From contig JAIQFX010000011.1 in NCBI GenBank assembly GCA_020073005.1, positions 42,675-106,674 of the forward strand: DNA of 64,000 bases, read 5' to 3'. Positions within the stretch are counted from its first letter, which is position 1. Every line of letters begins with the position of its first letter. The notes under the pieces were generated by a model that saw only the letters and a program-made list of their open reading frames with translations, was not told the origin of the DNA and did not search any database. Made by a program: the position numbers and the translations under genes. Shown one piece after another: positions 16,440 to 25,919 of this stretch. This stretch comes from Terriglobia bacterium (GTDB taxonomy: Bacteria > Acidobacteriota > Vicinamibacteria > Vicinamibacterales > CAVVIG01).

Positions 16440-16844
16440 ATGTACTCAGTCACCAAGCGCATCGACTTCTGTTACGGCCATCGGCTGCTCGACTACGACG
16501 GCATCTGCAAGCATCCCCACGGCCACAACGCCGTCGCGGAGATCGAAGTGCGGACGGGGACGCTCGACAATCGCAACATGGTGTGCGACTTCAGCGACAT
16601 CAAGCGCGTCATCAAGGGCTGGATCGACGAGGAGCTCGATCACAAGATGCTGCTGCGCCAGGACGATCCGCTGGTCAAGCCGCTGCAGCAGCTCGGCGAG
16701 CCGATGTACCTGCTCGACAGCAATCCCACGGTGGAGCGCATCGCGCGCCTCATCTTCGACTACGCCAGCGGACGGGGATTCCCGGTGGTCCGCGTCAAGG
16801 TGTGGGAGACGCCGACGTCCTTCGCTGAATACGGGAACGTTTGA
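16440..16844 (+). CDS. queD: 6-carboxy-5,6,7,8-tetrahydropterin synthase
   Basis: Converts 7,8-dihydroneopterin triphosphate to 6-carboxytetrahydropterin, the first committed step of queuosine precursor synthesis. 134 aa, PTPS fold. Zinc-binding His are in FCYGHRL and HPHGHN, and the catalytic Cys precedes it in ICKHPHGH. The C-terminal VKVWETPTSFAEY carries the substrate-binding Glu. It pairs functionally with the divergent queC 18 bp away, and overlaps the next gene by TTGA. Confidence 0.93.
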   Translation: MYSVTKRIDFCYGHRLLDYDGICKHPHGHNAVAEIEVRTGTLDNRNMVCDFSDIKRVIKGWIDEELDHKMLLRQDDPLVKPLQQLGEPMYLLDSNPTVERIARLIFDYASGRGFPVVRVKVWETPTSFAEYGNV

Positions 16845-17506
16845 CCTTCCGTCTCATCGTTTTCGATCTCGACGGCACGCTCATCGATTCCCGGCGTGAC
16901 ATCGCGGACGCGGCCAACGCCCTTCTGCAATCGTGCGGCGCCGGCCCGCTGCCGGAGGACCGCATCGGGCGCATGGTGGGCGACGGCGCGGCGACGCTGG
17001 TCGCGCGCGCGTTCGCCGCAAGCGGCATCGAGCGGCCGGCGGACGCGCTCGACCGCTATCTCGCGTTCTACGCCACGCGCCTTCTGGCGCACACACGTCC
17101 CTATGACGGAATCGCCGGCGTGCTGCGGACGCTCGCGGCGTCGACGGCGCTCGGCGTCCTGACGAACAAGCCGCTGGCCGCGACTCGAGAGATTCTCGAC
17201 GGTCTCGATCTCGCGCGGTACTTTTCCGCGGAGGCGATCGTCGGCGGAGACGGTCCGTTCGCGCGCAAGCCCGATCCGTCCGGGCTGCGTCACCTGGCGG
17301 CCGCCGCCGGCACGCCGCTCGACGCCACGCTGCTCGTCGGCGATTCGATCATCGACTGGCGCACGGCGCACGCGGCGCCAACAGGAATATGTCTCGCCCG
17401 CTATGGTTTCGGCTTCGACGGATTTCCCCTCAGCCAAGTCGGCCCCGCGGACCTGACGATCGACACGCCCGTTCAGCTCCTCGACGTCTGCCGCCGCGAC
17501 GTGTAA
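16841..17506 (+). CDS. gph: Phosphoglycolate phosphatase-like HAD hydrolase
   Basis: 221 aa HAD-superfamily phosphatase. Motif I is FDLDGTLIDS at the N terminus, motif II is the LTNK segment, and motifs III/IV are RKPDPSGL and VGDSIIDWRTA. The cap domain is the helical subtype 1 of the Gph group. The likely substrate is 2-phosphoglycolate, but other phosphate monoesters cannot be excluded. TTG 16841 overlaps the queD stop codon (TTGA), so translational coupling with queD is likely. Confidence 0.85.
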   Translation: MTFRLIVFDLDGTLIDSRRDIADAANALLQSCGAGPLPEDRIGRMVGDGAATLVARAFAASGIERPADALDRYLAFYATRLLAHTRPYDGIAGVLRTLAASTALGVLTNKPLAATREILDGLDLARYFSAEAIVGGDGPFARKPDPSGLRHLAAAAGTPLDATLLVGDSIIDWRTAHAAPTGICLARYGFGFDGFPLSQVGPADLTIDTPVQLLDVCRRDV

Positions 17507-17567
17507 GGAAGTCGCAGTGTCCGCGCGTCGCGGTTCTCGCCGAATGATTGCGGTATCATGCGACGTG

Positions 17568-18086
17568 ATGATTTTCCGCGCGCGGCGGGCGACCGTGACG
17601 ATCGCGTTCGCGATCGGCATGGCGGCGTCCGCGCAGGCACGCGCGGCCGGCGTGCCCGCGGGCACGATCGTGCGCATCGGACGCGCGATCGATACCGCCG
17701 CGTTCGCGCGCGCCCTCGATCGGCAGTTCGACGTGAAACTCCGGCGTGTCGTCGCGACCGATATCGACCGTGACGGCGACCTCGACATCGTCGCGTCGAC
17801 CGATCGCGGTTTCATGGTGTGGGTGAACGACGGCGCGGGACGGCTGACGTCGCAGTCGCCCAGGCACGCGCCGGTCGTCGACGGGGGAGCGCCGGCCGAC
17901 ACGTGGCATCGTGGCCGGTCCCATCGGGACCTCACCGTGCAGAACGACGCGCCCTCGTCGCGCACCGCGACGAGTTGCGCGCACGCGCCGCCGCCGGTCG
18001 CGGCTCGCGCAGCCGTCGTTCAGGATCGGTTCGTTCAAACCGGCGCCGCCAGCAGCCCCAGCACTCCCCGCGCGCCTCCTCTCTAG
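17568..18086 (+). CDS. Exported protein with one FG-GAP/VCBS-type repeat
   Basis: 172 aa from ATG 17568, which gives a clean signal peptide (basic MIFRARR then a hydrophobic core ending ASAQARA). One calcium-type repeat DIDRDGDLDIVAS occurs near residue 65. The C-terminal half is Ala/Pro/Ser-rich with scattered His and Cys (RGRSHRDL, SCAHAPP), possibly metal-interacting. Upstream GTG 17517 and ATG 17544 are alternative starts. Position before czcCBA suggests a small periplasmic accessory of metal efflux; this is inference. Confidence 0.5.
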   Translation: MIFRARRATVTIAFAIGMAASAQARAAGVPAGTIVRIGRAIDTAAFARALDRQFDVKLRRVVATDIDRDGDLDIVASTDRGFMVWVNDGAGRLTSQSPRHAPVVDGGAPADTWHRGRSHRDLTVQNDAPSSRTATSCAHAPPPVAARAAVVQDRFVQTGAASSPSTPRAPPL

Positions 18087-18159
18087 ATCGCCCGGCGGAT
18101 TCGTTCCGTCACCTTTCACTCGTTCCGGTTCCACACGACTGTTATCGGAGTCGTTTGCT

Positions 18160-19443
18160 ATGTCACGACCGTGGTTTGTCGTTCTCGTTCTGTGCACGTG
18201 TGTGCCTGCGGCCATCGCGCAGACGCCGGCGCCGGGCGCGCCGGAGTCGCTGACGGTGACGCAGGCCGTCGACGAAGCGCTGCAGCACAACCTGAGCCTG
18301 CTGGCCGAGCGGGGCAATCTCACGATTGCCGACGCCGCGATGATCTCGGCGAAGCTCAGACCGAATCCGGTCTTCAGCTTCAGCGCCGACCATCTCGACC
18401 TGCTCGGCACCGGATTCGACGCCACCAACAACGGCGGACCCCCGGAGATCGCCTGGCGCGTCGACGTCCCGCTCGAGCGCGGCGGCAAGCGCGAGGCGCG
18501 CATCGCGCTCGCCTCCGTCGTGAAGTCGGCGGCGGAAGCGCAGTTCGCGGATGCGGTGCGCACGCTGCGCCAGGACGTGACGATGGCGTGCGTGGACGTC
18601 ATCGCGGCGCAGGCGACGCGGACGCTCCTCGCCGACAACCTGCGGACGTTCGAGGATCTCGTGCGCGTGAATCGCGCGCGCGTCGCGGCGGGATCGATCG
18701 CGCCGTTCGAATCGACGCGATCCGAGGTCGCGATGCTGCAGTTCCGCGCGACCGTCGTGCGGGCCGATCTCGATCTCGCCGCCGCGACCGCGCGGCTGCG
18801 CACGCTGCTCGGCCGGCCGCCGGGCGGGCCGCTCGTCGTCGCCGATCCGCTGACGATCGATCGCGCGGAGCCCGCGCCCGATCCGGCCCGGCTCGAAACC
18901 GTCGCGTTCGACGCGCGTCCCGATCTGAAAGCGTTGCAGCTCGCGCAGGCGCGATCGACCGCCGATCTGCGCCTGCAGGAGGCGCTCGGCCGCATCGACT
19001 ACACGGTCGGCACCGAGTACCGCCGGCAGCAGGGCATCGCGGGCCGCGGCAATTCCCTCGGCTTCTTCTTCAGCACGCCGCTGCCGTTCTCGAACCGCAA
19101 TCAGGGCGAGATCGCCAGAGCCGGCGCGGAAGGCCATCAAGCCGGGCAGCAGATCGCCGCCCGCCGCGCGCAGATCGTCGCCGACGTCAGGAGCGCGTAT
19201 CACGAGTACGTGACGACGAGCGATCTGGTGGCGAGCATCGAACGCGATCTGCTCGCGCCGGCGACGCGCGCGCGCGACACCTCGGCCTACACGTATCGCG
19301 CAGGCGCGGCGACACTGCTCGAACTGCTCGACGCGCAGCGGGCCTTCAACGACACGATGCAGAGCTACGTCGACGCCCAGGCGGGTCTGCGGCGCGCGGT
19401 GACGCGCCTCAACGCCGCCGTCGGCACGGAGGTGGTGCGATGA
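18160..19443 (+). CDS. czcC: TolC-family outer membrane channel of a heavy-metal efflux pump
   Basis: 427 aa with a signal peptide (cut near AAIAQ). Two OEP repeats of long alpha-helical coiled coil carry the family starts LTVTQAVDEALQHN and the C-terminal AYTYRAGAATLLELLDAQRAF. Forms the outer-membrane tunnel of the tripartite CzcCBA pump that exports divalent cations. GGAG lies 9 bp before the ATG. It overlaps czcB by 4 bp. Confidence 0.88.
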   Translation: MSRPWFVVLVLCTCVPAAIAQTPAPGAPESLTVTQAVDEALQHNLSLLAERGNLTIADAAMISAKLRPNPVFSFSADHLDLLGTGFDATNNGGPPEIAWRVDVPLERGGKREARIALASVVKSAAEAQFADAVRTLRQDVTMACVDVIAAQATRTLLADNLRTFEDLVRVNRARVAAGSIAPFESTRSEVAMLQFRATVVRADLDLAAATARLRTLLGRPPGGPLVVADPLTIDRAEPAPDPARLETVAFDARPDLKALQLAQARSTADLRLQEALGRIDYTVGTEYRRQQGIAGRGNSLGFFFSTPLPFSNRNQGEIARAGAEGHQAGQQIAARRAQIVADVRSAYHEYVTTSDLVASIERDLLAPATRARDTSAYTYRAGAATLLELLDAQRAFNDTMQSYVDAQAGLRRAVTRLNAAVGTEVVR

Positions 19444-20594
19444 CCGCTCGTCTCAGATGTCTTGGCGCGGCGCTGGTATGGACGGCGCTTGCTGCCGCCG
19501 CCTGCGGCGGCCGCGGCGATACCGGGGCGTCCGCCGAATCGCCCGCAACCGACGCGCGCGCCAAGGACGACGCGATTGCCGTCGACGACAAGATGCGCGC
19601 CTCGCTCACGATCGCGCCCGTCGCAGAGCGCGATGTCGCCAGCTCGCTCTCGATCGCCGGCAAAGTGCAGTTCGACGAAGACCGCCTGTCGCGCGTGCTC
19701 GTGCCGCTGGCGGGGCAGATCGTCGATCTGCGCGTGAAGGTCGGCGACATCGTGCGGAAAGGCCAGCCGCTGTGCGCCGTCAACAGCCGCGAAGCGTCGG
19801 CCGCCGTCGGCGAGCACATCGAGAGCCACAAGGATCTGGAGCTCGCCGAGAAGACCGCGGCGATGACCGAGGATCTCTTCCAGCACGACGCCGCGTCGAA
19901 GATCGCGCTGCAACAGGCGCAGAGCGATCTCGCGAAGGCGCAATCCAAGCTCGCGCGGACCGAGCAGGCGCTGCACGCGCTCGGTATCGAGGACGATCAC
20001 CAGCTCGCGTCGTTCACGGGCCGCGTGCCGATTCCCGCGCCGATCGGCGGCTCGATCATCGAGCGCAAGGTGACCGAAGGGCAGTTCGTCCAGAGCGACA
20101 GCACGCCGATCATCACGGTCGCGGATCTCTCCACCGTCTGGGTGATGGGCGACCTCTTCGAACGCGATCTGCATCTGGTCAGCGTCGGCCAGCCGGCGAC
20201 GATCACGACGGCCGCGTACCCGGGCGAGCAGTTTCAGGGCCGCGTGAACTACATCAGCGAGGCGATCGATCCCGCGACGCGCACCGCCAAAGTCCGCATC
20301 AGCGTGCCGAATCCCGGCGGCCGGCTGAAGCCGGAGATGTTCGCCGCGGTCGCGCTCGGCGTCGCCGCGAACGAGCGCGCCGTGATGCTCCCGTCGCGCG
20401 CGATCTTCACCGAGGACGGCAAGACGTTCGCGTTCGTCGAGGCCGGCGCGGGCCGGTTCGCGCGCCGCCCGATCGAGGTCGCGCCGGGCGAAGGCGCCGA
20501 GCGCCGGATTCTCAGCGGCCTCCGCGCCGGCGATCGCGTCGTCGTCGACGGCGCCATCCTGCTGCGGCAGGAGGAAAACAAGAGGGGCAGCTGA
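19440..20594 (+). CDS. czcB: Periplasmic adaptor subunit of heavy-metal efflux RND pump
   Basis: 384 aa membrane-fusion protein. The N terminus is hydrophobic and ends at a Cys (AAAACGG), so lipid anchoring is possible, although the -3 residue is Ala. Lipoyl halves surround a helical hairpin (about 120-180: VGEHIESHKDLELAEK to QSKLARTEQALHALG), followed by a beta barrel (VPIPAPIGGSIIER) and membrane-proximal domain. It bridges CzcA and CzcC. ATG overlaps czcC (ATGA), and its stop overlaps the czcA start (TGATG). Confidence 0.88.
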   Translation: MTARLRCLGAALVWTALAAAACGGRGDTGASAESPATDARAKDDAIAVDDKMRASLTIAPVAERDVASSLSIAGKVQFDEDRLSRVLVPLAGQIVDLRVKVGDIVRKGQPLCAVNSREASAAVGEHIESHKDLELAEKTAAMTEDLFQHDAASKIALQQAQSDLAKAQSKLARTEQALHALGIEDDHQLASFTGRVPIPAPIGGSIIERKVTEGQFVQSDSTPIITVADLSTVWVMGDLFERDLHLVSVGQPATITTAAYPGEQFQGRVNYISEAIDPATRTAKVRISVPNPGGRLKPEMFAAVALGVAANERAVMLPSRAIFTEDGKTFAFVEAGAGRFARRPIEVAPGEGAERRILSGLRAGDRVVVDGAILLRQEENKRGS

Positions 20595-23500
20595 TGGTCC
20601 GCCGACTCGTTTCGTTCGGGCTCTACCAGCCGCTGTTCCTGCTGCTGCTCACGGGCCTCTTCATTGCGGGCGGCATCGTGGCGTTTCGATCGCTGCCCGT
20701 CGAAGCGTTTCCCGACGTGAGCGACGTGCAGACGACGGTCATCACGCTGTTTCCTGGGCACGCGCCGGAGGAGGTCGAGAAGCAAATCACCATCCCGCTC
20801 GAGATCGTGCTGTCCGGTGTGCCGCACGCCGTGCGGATGTTCTCGCACACGCAGTTCGGTCTTTCGTATCTGACGCTGACGTTCGACGATCAGGTCGACG
20901 ACTACTTCGCGCGGCAGCGCGTGCTCGAGCGGCTGCAGCAGGCGGACCTGCCGCCGGACATTCAGCCGCAACTCGCGCCGCTCTCGACGCCGGTCGGCGA
21001 GCTCTATCGCTTCCGTCTCGTCTCGGACACGGCGAGTCCGACCGAGCTCCGCAGCATCGAAGACTGGACCGTCGAGCGCGCCCTCCGTATGGCGCCGGGC
21101 GTTGCCGACGTCGTGAGCCGGGGCGGCTTCATCAAGCAGTACCAGGTGAACGTCGATCCCTCCCGGATGAAGGCGTTCGGCATCGCGCTCCAGCAGGTGT
21201 TCACGGCGCTCGGCCGCGGCAATGCGAACGCGGGCGGCAACTACCTCGAGCAGGGCGAGCAGCAGTATCTGATTCGCGGCGTCGGGCTGCTGCGGTCGCC
21301 GGACGACATCGGCTCCATCGTTGTCGCCGAGCACGGCGGCACGCCGCTGTTGATCCGCGATATCGCCGACGTCTCGATTGCGTCGGTGCCGCGTCAGGGC
21401 ATCGTCGGCCGCAACGACGACGACGAAGTCGTGACCGGCATCGTGCTGATGCGGAAGGGCGAGAACCCCTCCGAAGTCCTGACCGAGATCAAAGACCGCA
21501 TCGATCATCTCAATGCAGCGGTGCTGCCGAAGGGCGTGCGCATCGTCCCGTACTACGACCGCTCGGTGCTCATCGCGACGACGCTGACGACCGTGTTCCG
21601 CAATCTGCTCGAGGGCGCGCTGCTCGTCACGCTCGTGCTGTACGTCTTTCTTCGCAATGGACGCGCCGCGGGCATCGTGGCCGCAGTCATCCCGCTCGCG
21701 CTGCTCTCGACGTTCATCGGCCTGCGCATCCGCGGCATTCCGGCGAACCTGCTGTCGCTCGGCGCGATGGACTTCGGGATCATCGTCGACGGCGCGGTCA
21801 TCGTCGTCGAGAACGTCTTTCGCACGCTGGCGGAGCGCGACATCTCCACCGGACGCGAGTCCGTGCGGGGCGCGATTCTCGACGCGACCGTTCAGGTCGG
21901 ACGGCCGACGCTGTTCTCGATGCTGATCATCATCGTCGCGCACATTCCGATCTTCACGCTGCAGCGCCACGAGGGACGCATCTTCGCGCCGATGGCGTAC
22001 ACCGTGTCGTCGGCGCTCGTCGGGTCGCTCGTCTTCTCGCTCACGCTCGTGCCGCTCCTGTGCTACTTCATGTTCGGCAAGGGCGTGAAGCACGAGCACA
22101 ACTGGCTCGTCGCGTTCTGCCAGCGCATCTATCGCGCCGTCCTGGATCGCACGCTGCGACGGCCGGTCATCGTGATCGGCAGCGCCGTGGCCGCGCTCGC
22201 CGTCGCGCTCGCGCTCGTGCCGCAGCTCGGCACCGAGTTCCTGCCGGAGCTCAACGAGGGCACGATGTGGTTGAACCTCACGCTGCCGTCGAGCGTGTCG
22301 GTGTCGGAGGCGTCGAAGCTGGTCGCCCGCGTGCGCGCCACCGTGCGCCAGTTTCCCGAAGTGACCCAGGTCATCTCACAGGCGGGCCGTCCGGAAGACG
22401 GCACCGATCCCAAGCCCATCAACATGGCGGAGTTCTTCGTCGATCTGAAGCCGCCCGCCGAGTGGACGCGCACAATCACGCGCGAGGAGCTCGCGGCGCA
22501 GATCGAGGATGCCGTGGGCCAGATGCCCGGGCTGGAGCCGGCGATTTCCCAGCCGATTCGCGACAACGTGCTCGAGAGCATTTCGCAGATCGACGGGCAG
22601 ATCGTCGTCAAGGTCTTCGGCGACGATCCGCAGACGCTGCGGCAGAAGGCGGCGGACGTTCTGCGCGCGGTGTCAGGGATTCGCGGCGTGTCGCGCGCGT
22701 TCGTCGATCGCGCGGGTGAAGTCCCGCAGCTGCAGATCGAAGTCGATCGCGGGCGCTCCGCGCGGTACGGCCTGAACGTGGCGGACGTCGAGGACGTCAT
22801 CGAAACCGCGCTCGGCGGAAAAGTCGCGACGGAGATCTGGGAGGGGGACAAGCGCTTCGGCGTCGCCGTGCGGCTGCGCGAGCAGGATCGTCGGGATGTC
22901 GCCGCGATCGGCAACGTGCTCGTCGACACGCCCTCCGGGCCGCGCGTGCCGCTGTCCGATGTCGCCAACATCGCCGTGCGCGGCGGAAGCATGAACATCA
23001 GCCGGGAGAGCGGGACACGCGTCGCCGCGATCGGCGTGTTCATCCGCGGCCGCGACATGGGCGGCATCGTGCAGGACATGCGCGACCACGTCGCGAAGAG
23101 CGTGACGTTTCCGCCGGGCTACTACGTGACGTTCGGCGGCGAGTTCGAGAACCAGCAGCGCGCGATGACGCGGCTCGCGGTCATCGTGCCGGTGAGCGTG
23201 CTCCTGATCTTCATCCTGCTCTTCAACGCGTTCGGATCCGTGAAGAACGCCGGCATCATCCTCGCCAATATTCCGCTCGCGTCGATCGGCGGCATCGTCG
23301 CGCTGTATCTCACCGGCATTCACCTGAGCGTGTCGGCCGCGATTGGATTCATCGCGCTGTTCGGCCAGGCGGTGCTGAACGGCGTCGTCATGGTCAGCTA
23401 CTTCGCCGATCTGCGGTCGCAGGGATTGTCGCCGGCCGACGCGGTGATGACGGGCGCGACCGTGCGCTTGCGGACGGTGCTGATGACGGCGCTGCTCGCG

Positions 23501-23665
23501 ATGCTCGGGCTGCTGCCGATGGCGATGTCGCACGCCATCGGATCCGAAGTGCAGAAGCCGCTCGCGGTCGTCGTCATCGGCGGACTCGTGTCGGCGACGC
23601 TCCTGACGCTGCTCGTGCTGCCGACGCTCTACTACTTGGTGGAAGCGCGCGCGGCGCGGGCTTGA
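20594..23665 (+). CDS. czcA: Heavy-metal efflux RND transporter, inner-membrane pump
   Basis: 1023 aa proton-driven antiporter with 12 predicted membrane helices and two large periplasmic loops. The proton-relay motif DFGIIVDGAVIVVEN in TM4 marks the HME (metal) branch of RND pumps. The N-terminal FPDVSDVQTTVIT and GTEFLPELNEGTMW segments are also CzcA-like. Which metal is carried (Zn/Co/Cd/Ni or Cu) cannot be fixed by eye; no methionine-rich CusA signature stands out. The 3' end overlaps the convergent gene by 34 bp. Confidence 0.93.
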   Translation: MVRRLVSFGLYQPLFLLLLTGLFIAGGIVAFRSLPVEAFPDVSDVQTTVITLFPGHAPEEVEKQITIPLEIVLSGVPHAVRMFSHTQFGLSYLTLTFDDQVDDYFARQRVLERLQQADLPPDIQPQLAPLSTPVGELYRFRLVSDTASPTELRSIEDWTVERALRMAPGVADVVSRGGFIKQYQVNVDPSRMKAFGIALQQVFTALGRGNANAGGNYLEQGEQQYLIRGVGLLRSPDDIGSIVVAEHGGTPLLIRDIADVSIASVPRQGIVGRNDDDEVVTGIVLMRKGENPSEVLTEIKDRIDHLNAAVLPKGVRIVPYYDRSVLIATTLTTVFRNLLEGALLVTLVLYVFLRNGRAAGIVAAVIPLALLSTFIGLRIRGIPANLLSLGAMDFGIIVDGAVIVVENVFRTLAERDISTGRESVRGAILDATVQVGRPTLFSMLIIIVAHIPIFTLQRHEGRIFAPMAYTVSSALVGSLVFSLTLVPLLCYFMFGKGVKHEHNWLVAFCQRIYRAVLDRTLRRPVIVIGSAVAALAVALALVPQLGTEFLPELNEGTMWLNLTLPSSVSVSEASKLVARVRATVRQFPEVTQVISQAGRPEDGTDPKPINMAEFFVDLKPPAEWTRTITREELAAQIEDAVGQMPGLEPAISQPIRDNVLESISQIDGQIVVKVFGDDPQTLRQKAADVLRAVSGIRGVSRAFVDRAGEVPQLQIEVDRGRSARYGLNVADVEDVIETALGGKVATEIWEGDKRFGVAVRLREQDRRDVAAIGNVLVDTPSGPRVPLSDVANIAVRGGSMNISRESGTRVAAIGVFIRGRDMGGIVQDMRDHVAKSVTFPPGYYVTFGGEFENQQRAMTRLAVIVPVSVLLIFILLFNAFGSVKNAGIILANIPLASIGGIVALYLTGIHLSVSAAIGFIALFGQAVLNGVVMVSYFADLRSQGLSPADAVMTGATVRLRTVLMTALLAMLGLLPMAMSHAIGSEVQKPLAVVVIGGLVSATLLTLLVLPTLYYLVEARAARA

Positions 23666-24498
23666 GCGCGTCGCGCGCGTCCCTCGGGACCGTGGCCGCC
23701 GAGAACGTCGCCGACGATCATCGAGAATCCGCCGAACGCCGCGAGGTCCGCGGGACCGCGGTGCAGGCCGATCTGGACGCCGCCGTCGATCGCGATTCGA
23801 TTCCCGATCTGGTAGATCCCGCCCGCGTCGATCGCGGTCACGCCGCTGCCTTCGGCGTCCTGACGCGAGAACCAGAACGTCTCGACGTACGGATTCCAGT
23901 TGTCCGTCGCGGCCACGCTCACTGATACGGACGCGAGATGCTGGACGAAATGCGGCTCACCGCCGCCCGCGCCGATGGCACCGATGCCGTAGTTGACGTC
24001 GGCGTGCCAGTGCCGGCCGATGTCGGTGCCGGTCAACACGGCGAGCGTGAAGTCGGCGTCGCCTGATCCGAGACCTTTGTCGGCGCTCGCGGTCGGCAGA
24101 TTGATCGTCGGCAGAATCGAGAGCACGGGCACGCCTCCGGGATCAGCCCACAGTCGCAGCTTCGCGCCGAGCTGCGTGTTGCCGGCGCCCGTTTGCCGCG
24201 TGACGCCGTCGGTCTGCGTCAGCACGCCGTCGGTGCCGACGCGCATCTCCAGCCAGTCCGTCAGTCCGACGCGCGCCGTGATCGGCGTGCCGAGCGCGTG
24301 CTGACCCGGCGTCGCTCGCGTGAACAGCCCGCCGACTTCGATCTGCAGCAGCCCGATGTCGACGATGTGCGTGCCGTTGGTGACGTCGGGACGATCGGGC
24401 TCGATGGCTTCCTGCGCCTCGGTGGCGGGGGCGAGACAGAGGAGGACGACGCACGCTGGCAGGAAGCGTCGCGCGCACTCGCGGAGGAGCGCGATCAC
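23632..24498 (-). CDS. Outer-membrane transporter-like beta protein (phenol MetA-type family)
   Basis: 288 aa with a signal peptide (LPACVVLLCLAPATEA-Q). The mature part alternates amphipathic strands with repeated Gly/Thr turns (IEVGGLFTRAT; QLGAKLRLWADPGG; DADFTLAVLTG), a pattern seen in the MetA-pathway-type outer-membrane beta-barrel family. GTG 24498 overlaps the mntR stop (GTGA), so the two are coupled. The last 11 codons lie antisense inside the end of czcA. A role in metal transport is suggested by both neighbours. Confidence 0.75.
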   Translation of the reverse strand: MIALLRECARRFLPACVVLLCLAPATEAQEAIEPDRPDVTNGTHIVDIGLLQIEVGGLFTRATPGQHALGTPITARVGLTDWLEMRVGTDGVLTQTDGVTRQTGAGNTQLGAKLRLWADPGGVPVLSILPTINLPTASADKGLGSGDADFTLAVLTGTDIGRHWHADVNYGIGAIGAGGGEPHFVQHLASVSVSVAATDNWNPYVETFWFSRQDAEGSGVTAIDAGGIYQIGNRIAIDGGVQIGLHRGPADLAAFGGFSMIVGDVLGGHGPEGRARRAQARAARASTK

Positions 24499-25166
24499 CG
24501 TTCCAGTTCGACGAGCAGTTTCGACGCCGCGCGGGCGCCGATGGTGATGCGCCGGTCCTTGCCGCGCAGCATGACCGCATCGGCGGCCGTGTCGCGCGTC
24601 TCGACCTCGACCGGCTGTCCGGGCTTGAGGCCGTTGGTCTCGATGAACCGCAGGAACGCCGGATCCTGATCGGCGATGCGCGTCACGCGCAGCGGCGTGC
24701 CGGTCGGGCAGGTGAGGAGGCTGTCGAGATCCTTCTTCGGAATCGCGCCCTCGGGATTCGGAATCGGATCGCCGTGCGGATCGTGCGTGGGATGCCCGAG
24801 CATCTCGTCGATGCGCTCGATGAGCCGCTCCGACACGACGTGCTCGAGCTGCTCGGCATCGTCGTGCACTTCGTCCCACCGCATGCCCATCACCTGCACG
24901 AGGAAAGCCTCGACGAGACGGTGGCGGCGGACGACGAGGCCGGCCAGTTTTTCGCCGGCGGCGCTCAGCCGCACGCCGCTGTACGGCTCGTACTCCGCGA
25001 GCCCGGACTCCGCGAGCGCCTTGACCATCGTGGTCGCCGTGCCCGGCGTGACGCCCAGCGTCGACGCGACCTGTCCCATCGGCACGAGACGCTGATCGCG
25101 CGCGAGCGTCGACTGGCCCTGGAAGATGGCCTTCAGGTAGTTCTCGACCGTGCTCGACGGGAACAT
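24495..25166 (-). CDS. mntR: DtxR/MntR-family metal-dependent transcriptional regulator
   Basis: 223 aa. A winged helix (residues 1-65, TVENYLKAIF...GVTPGTATTMVKAL) is followed by the dimer and metal-binding domain (VRRHRLVEAFLVQVMGM, WDEVHDDAEQLEH, supplying the usual His/Glu/Cys-type ligands) and a C-terminal FeoA/SH3-like domain (about 150-223). The 223-aa length matches the three-domain DtxR branch. Whether it senses Mn, Fe or Zn is unclear. Located between the czc operon and menG; a local target is the overlapping outer-membrane gene. Confidence 0.9.
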   Translation of the reverse strand: MFPSSTVENYLKAIFQGQSTLARDQRLVPMGQVASTLGVTPGTATTMVKALAESGLAEYEPYSGVRLSAAGEKLAGLVVRRHRLVEAFLVQVMGMRWDEVHDDAEQLEHVVSERLIERIDEMLGHPTHDPHGDPIPNPEGAIPKKDLDSLLTCPTGTPLRVTRIADQDPAFLRFIETNGLKPGQPVEVETRDTAADAVMLRGKDRRITIGARAASKLLVELER

Positions 25167-25184
25167 GCCACGATATTATCCGAC

Positions 25185-25919
25185 ATGTCCCTCGGGCAGG
25201 AGATTGCGACGCCGGACGGGAAGCGCCGCTACGTGCGCGCGCTGTTTGCGACGATCGCCGATCGCTACGACTTCATTACGGTCGTCCTGTCGTACGGACA
25301 GGATCGGCGGTGGAAGCGGCGGCTGATCGATCTCGCGGCGCCGCGTCCCGGCACGCGCGTGCTGGATTTGGCGACGGGGACCGGCGACATCGCGTTCGCC
25401 GCCGCCGCGCGCGGCGCGCGGGTGCTGGGACTCGACATCACGCTCCGCATGATCGAGCTCGCGCGCGCGAAACACCAGAATGTCGCGCGAGCCTTTCGGG
25501 CGAGCGATCGTCCACGCTTTCTGGTCGGGGACATGCTCGCGTTGCCCTTTCAGGGCGGCGCGTTTGATATCGTGACGACTGGTTATGGGTTGCGTAACGT
25601 GCCGGATCTGACGACAGCGATCGACGAGATTGCGCGAGTGCTGGCGCCGGGCGGTCAGCTCTTGTCGCTGGATTTCAATCGGCCGTCGAATCCGATCGTC
25701 CGCGCGGCGTACCTCGCGTATCTCACGGCTGTTGGCGCGACGCTCGGGTGGGTGCTGCATCGCGATCCGGACACGTATCGCTACATTCCCGCGTCGATCC
25801 GGCAGTATCCGGGGGCCGCCGCGGTCGCGCGGATGTTCGAGTCGCGCGGGTTCAGCCGCGTGCGATGCTATCCGGTACTGGGCGGACTGATGTCGATTCA
25901 TCATGCCATTCGAGATTGA
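25185..25919 (+). CDS. menG: Demethylmenaquinone/UbiE-type C-methyltransferase
   Basis: 244 aa SAM-dependent methyltransferase that completes menaquinone by methylating the naphthoquinone ring. The family motif YDFITVVLSYGQDRRWKR is at about residues 27-45, the SAM loop VLDLATGTGDIAFA near 60, and the C-terminal RYIPASIRQYPG is diagnostic for UbiE/MenG. With mqnB, mqnD and mqnE in the same window the product is more likely menaquinone than ubiquinone. Divergent from mntR by 18 bp. Confidence 0.92.
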   Translation: MSLGQEIATPDGKRRYVRALFATIADRYDFITVVLSYGQDRRWKRRLIDLAAPRPGTRVLDLATGTGDIAFAAAARGARVLGLDITLRMIELARAKHQNVARAFRASDRPRFLVGDMLALPFQGGAFDIVTTGYGLRNVPDLTTAIDEIARVLAPGGQLLSLDFNRPSNPIVRAAYLAYLTAVGATLGWVLHRDPDTYRYIPASIRQYPGAAAVARMFESRGFSRVRCYPVLGGLMSIHHAIRD

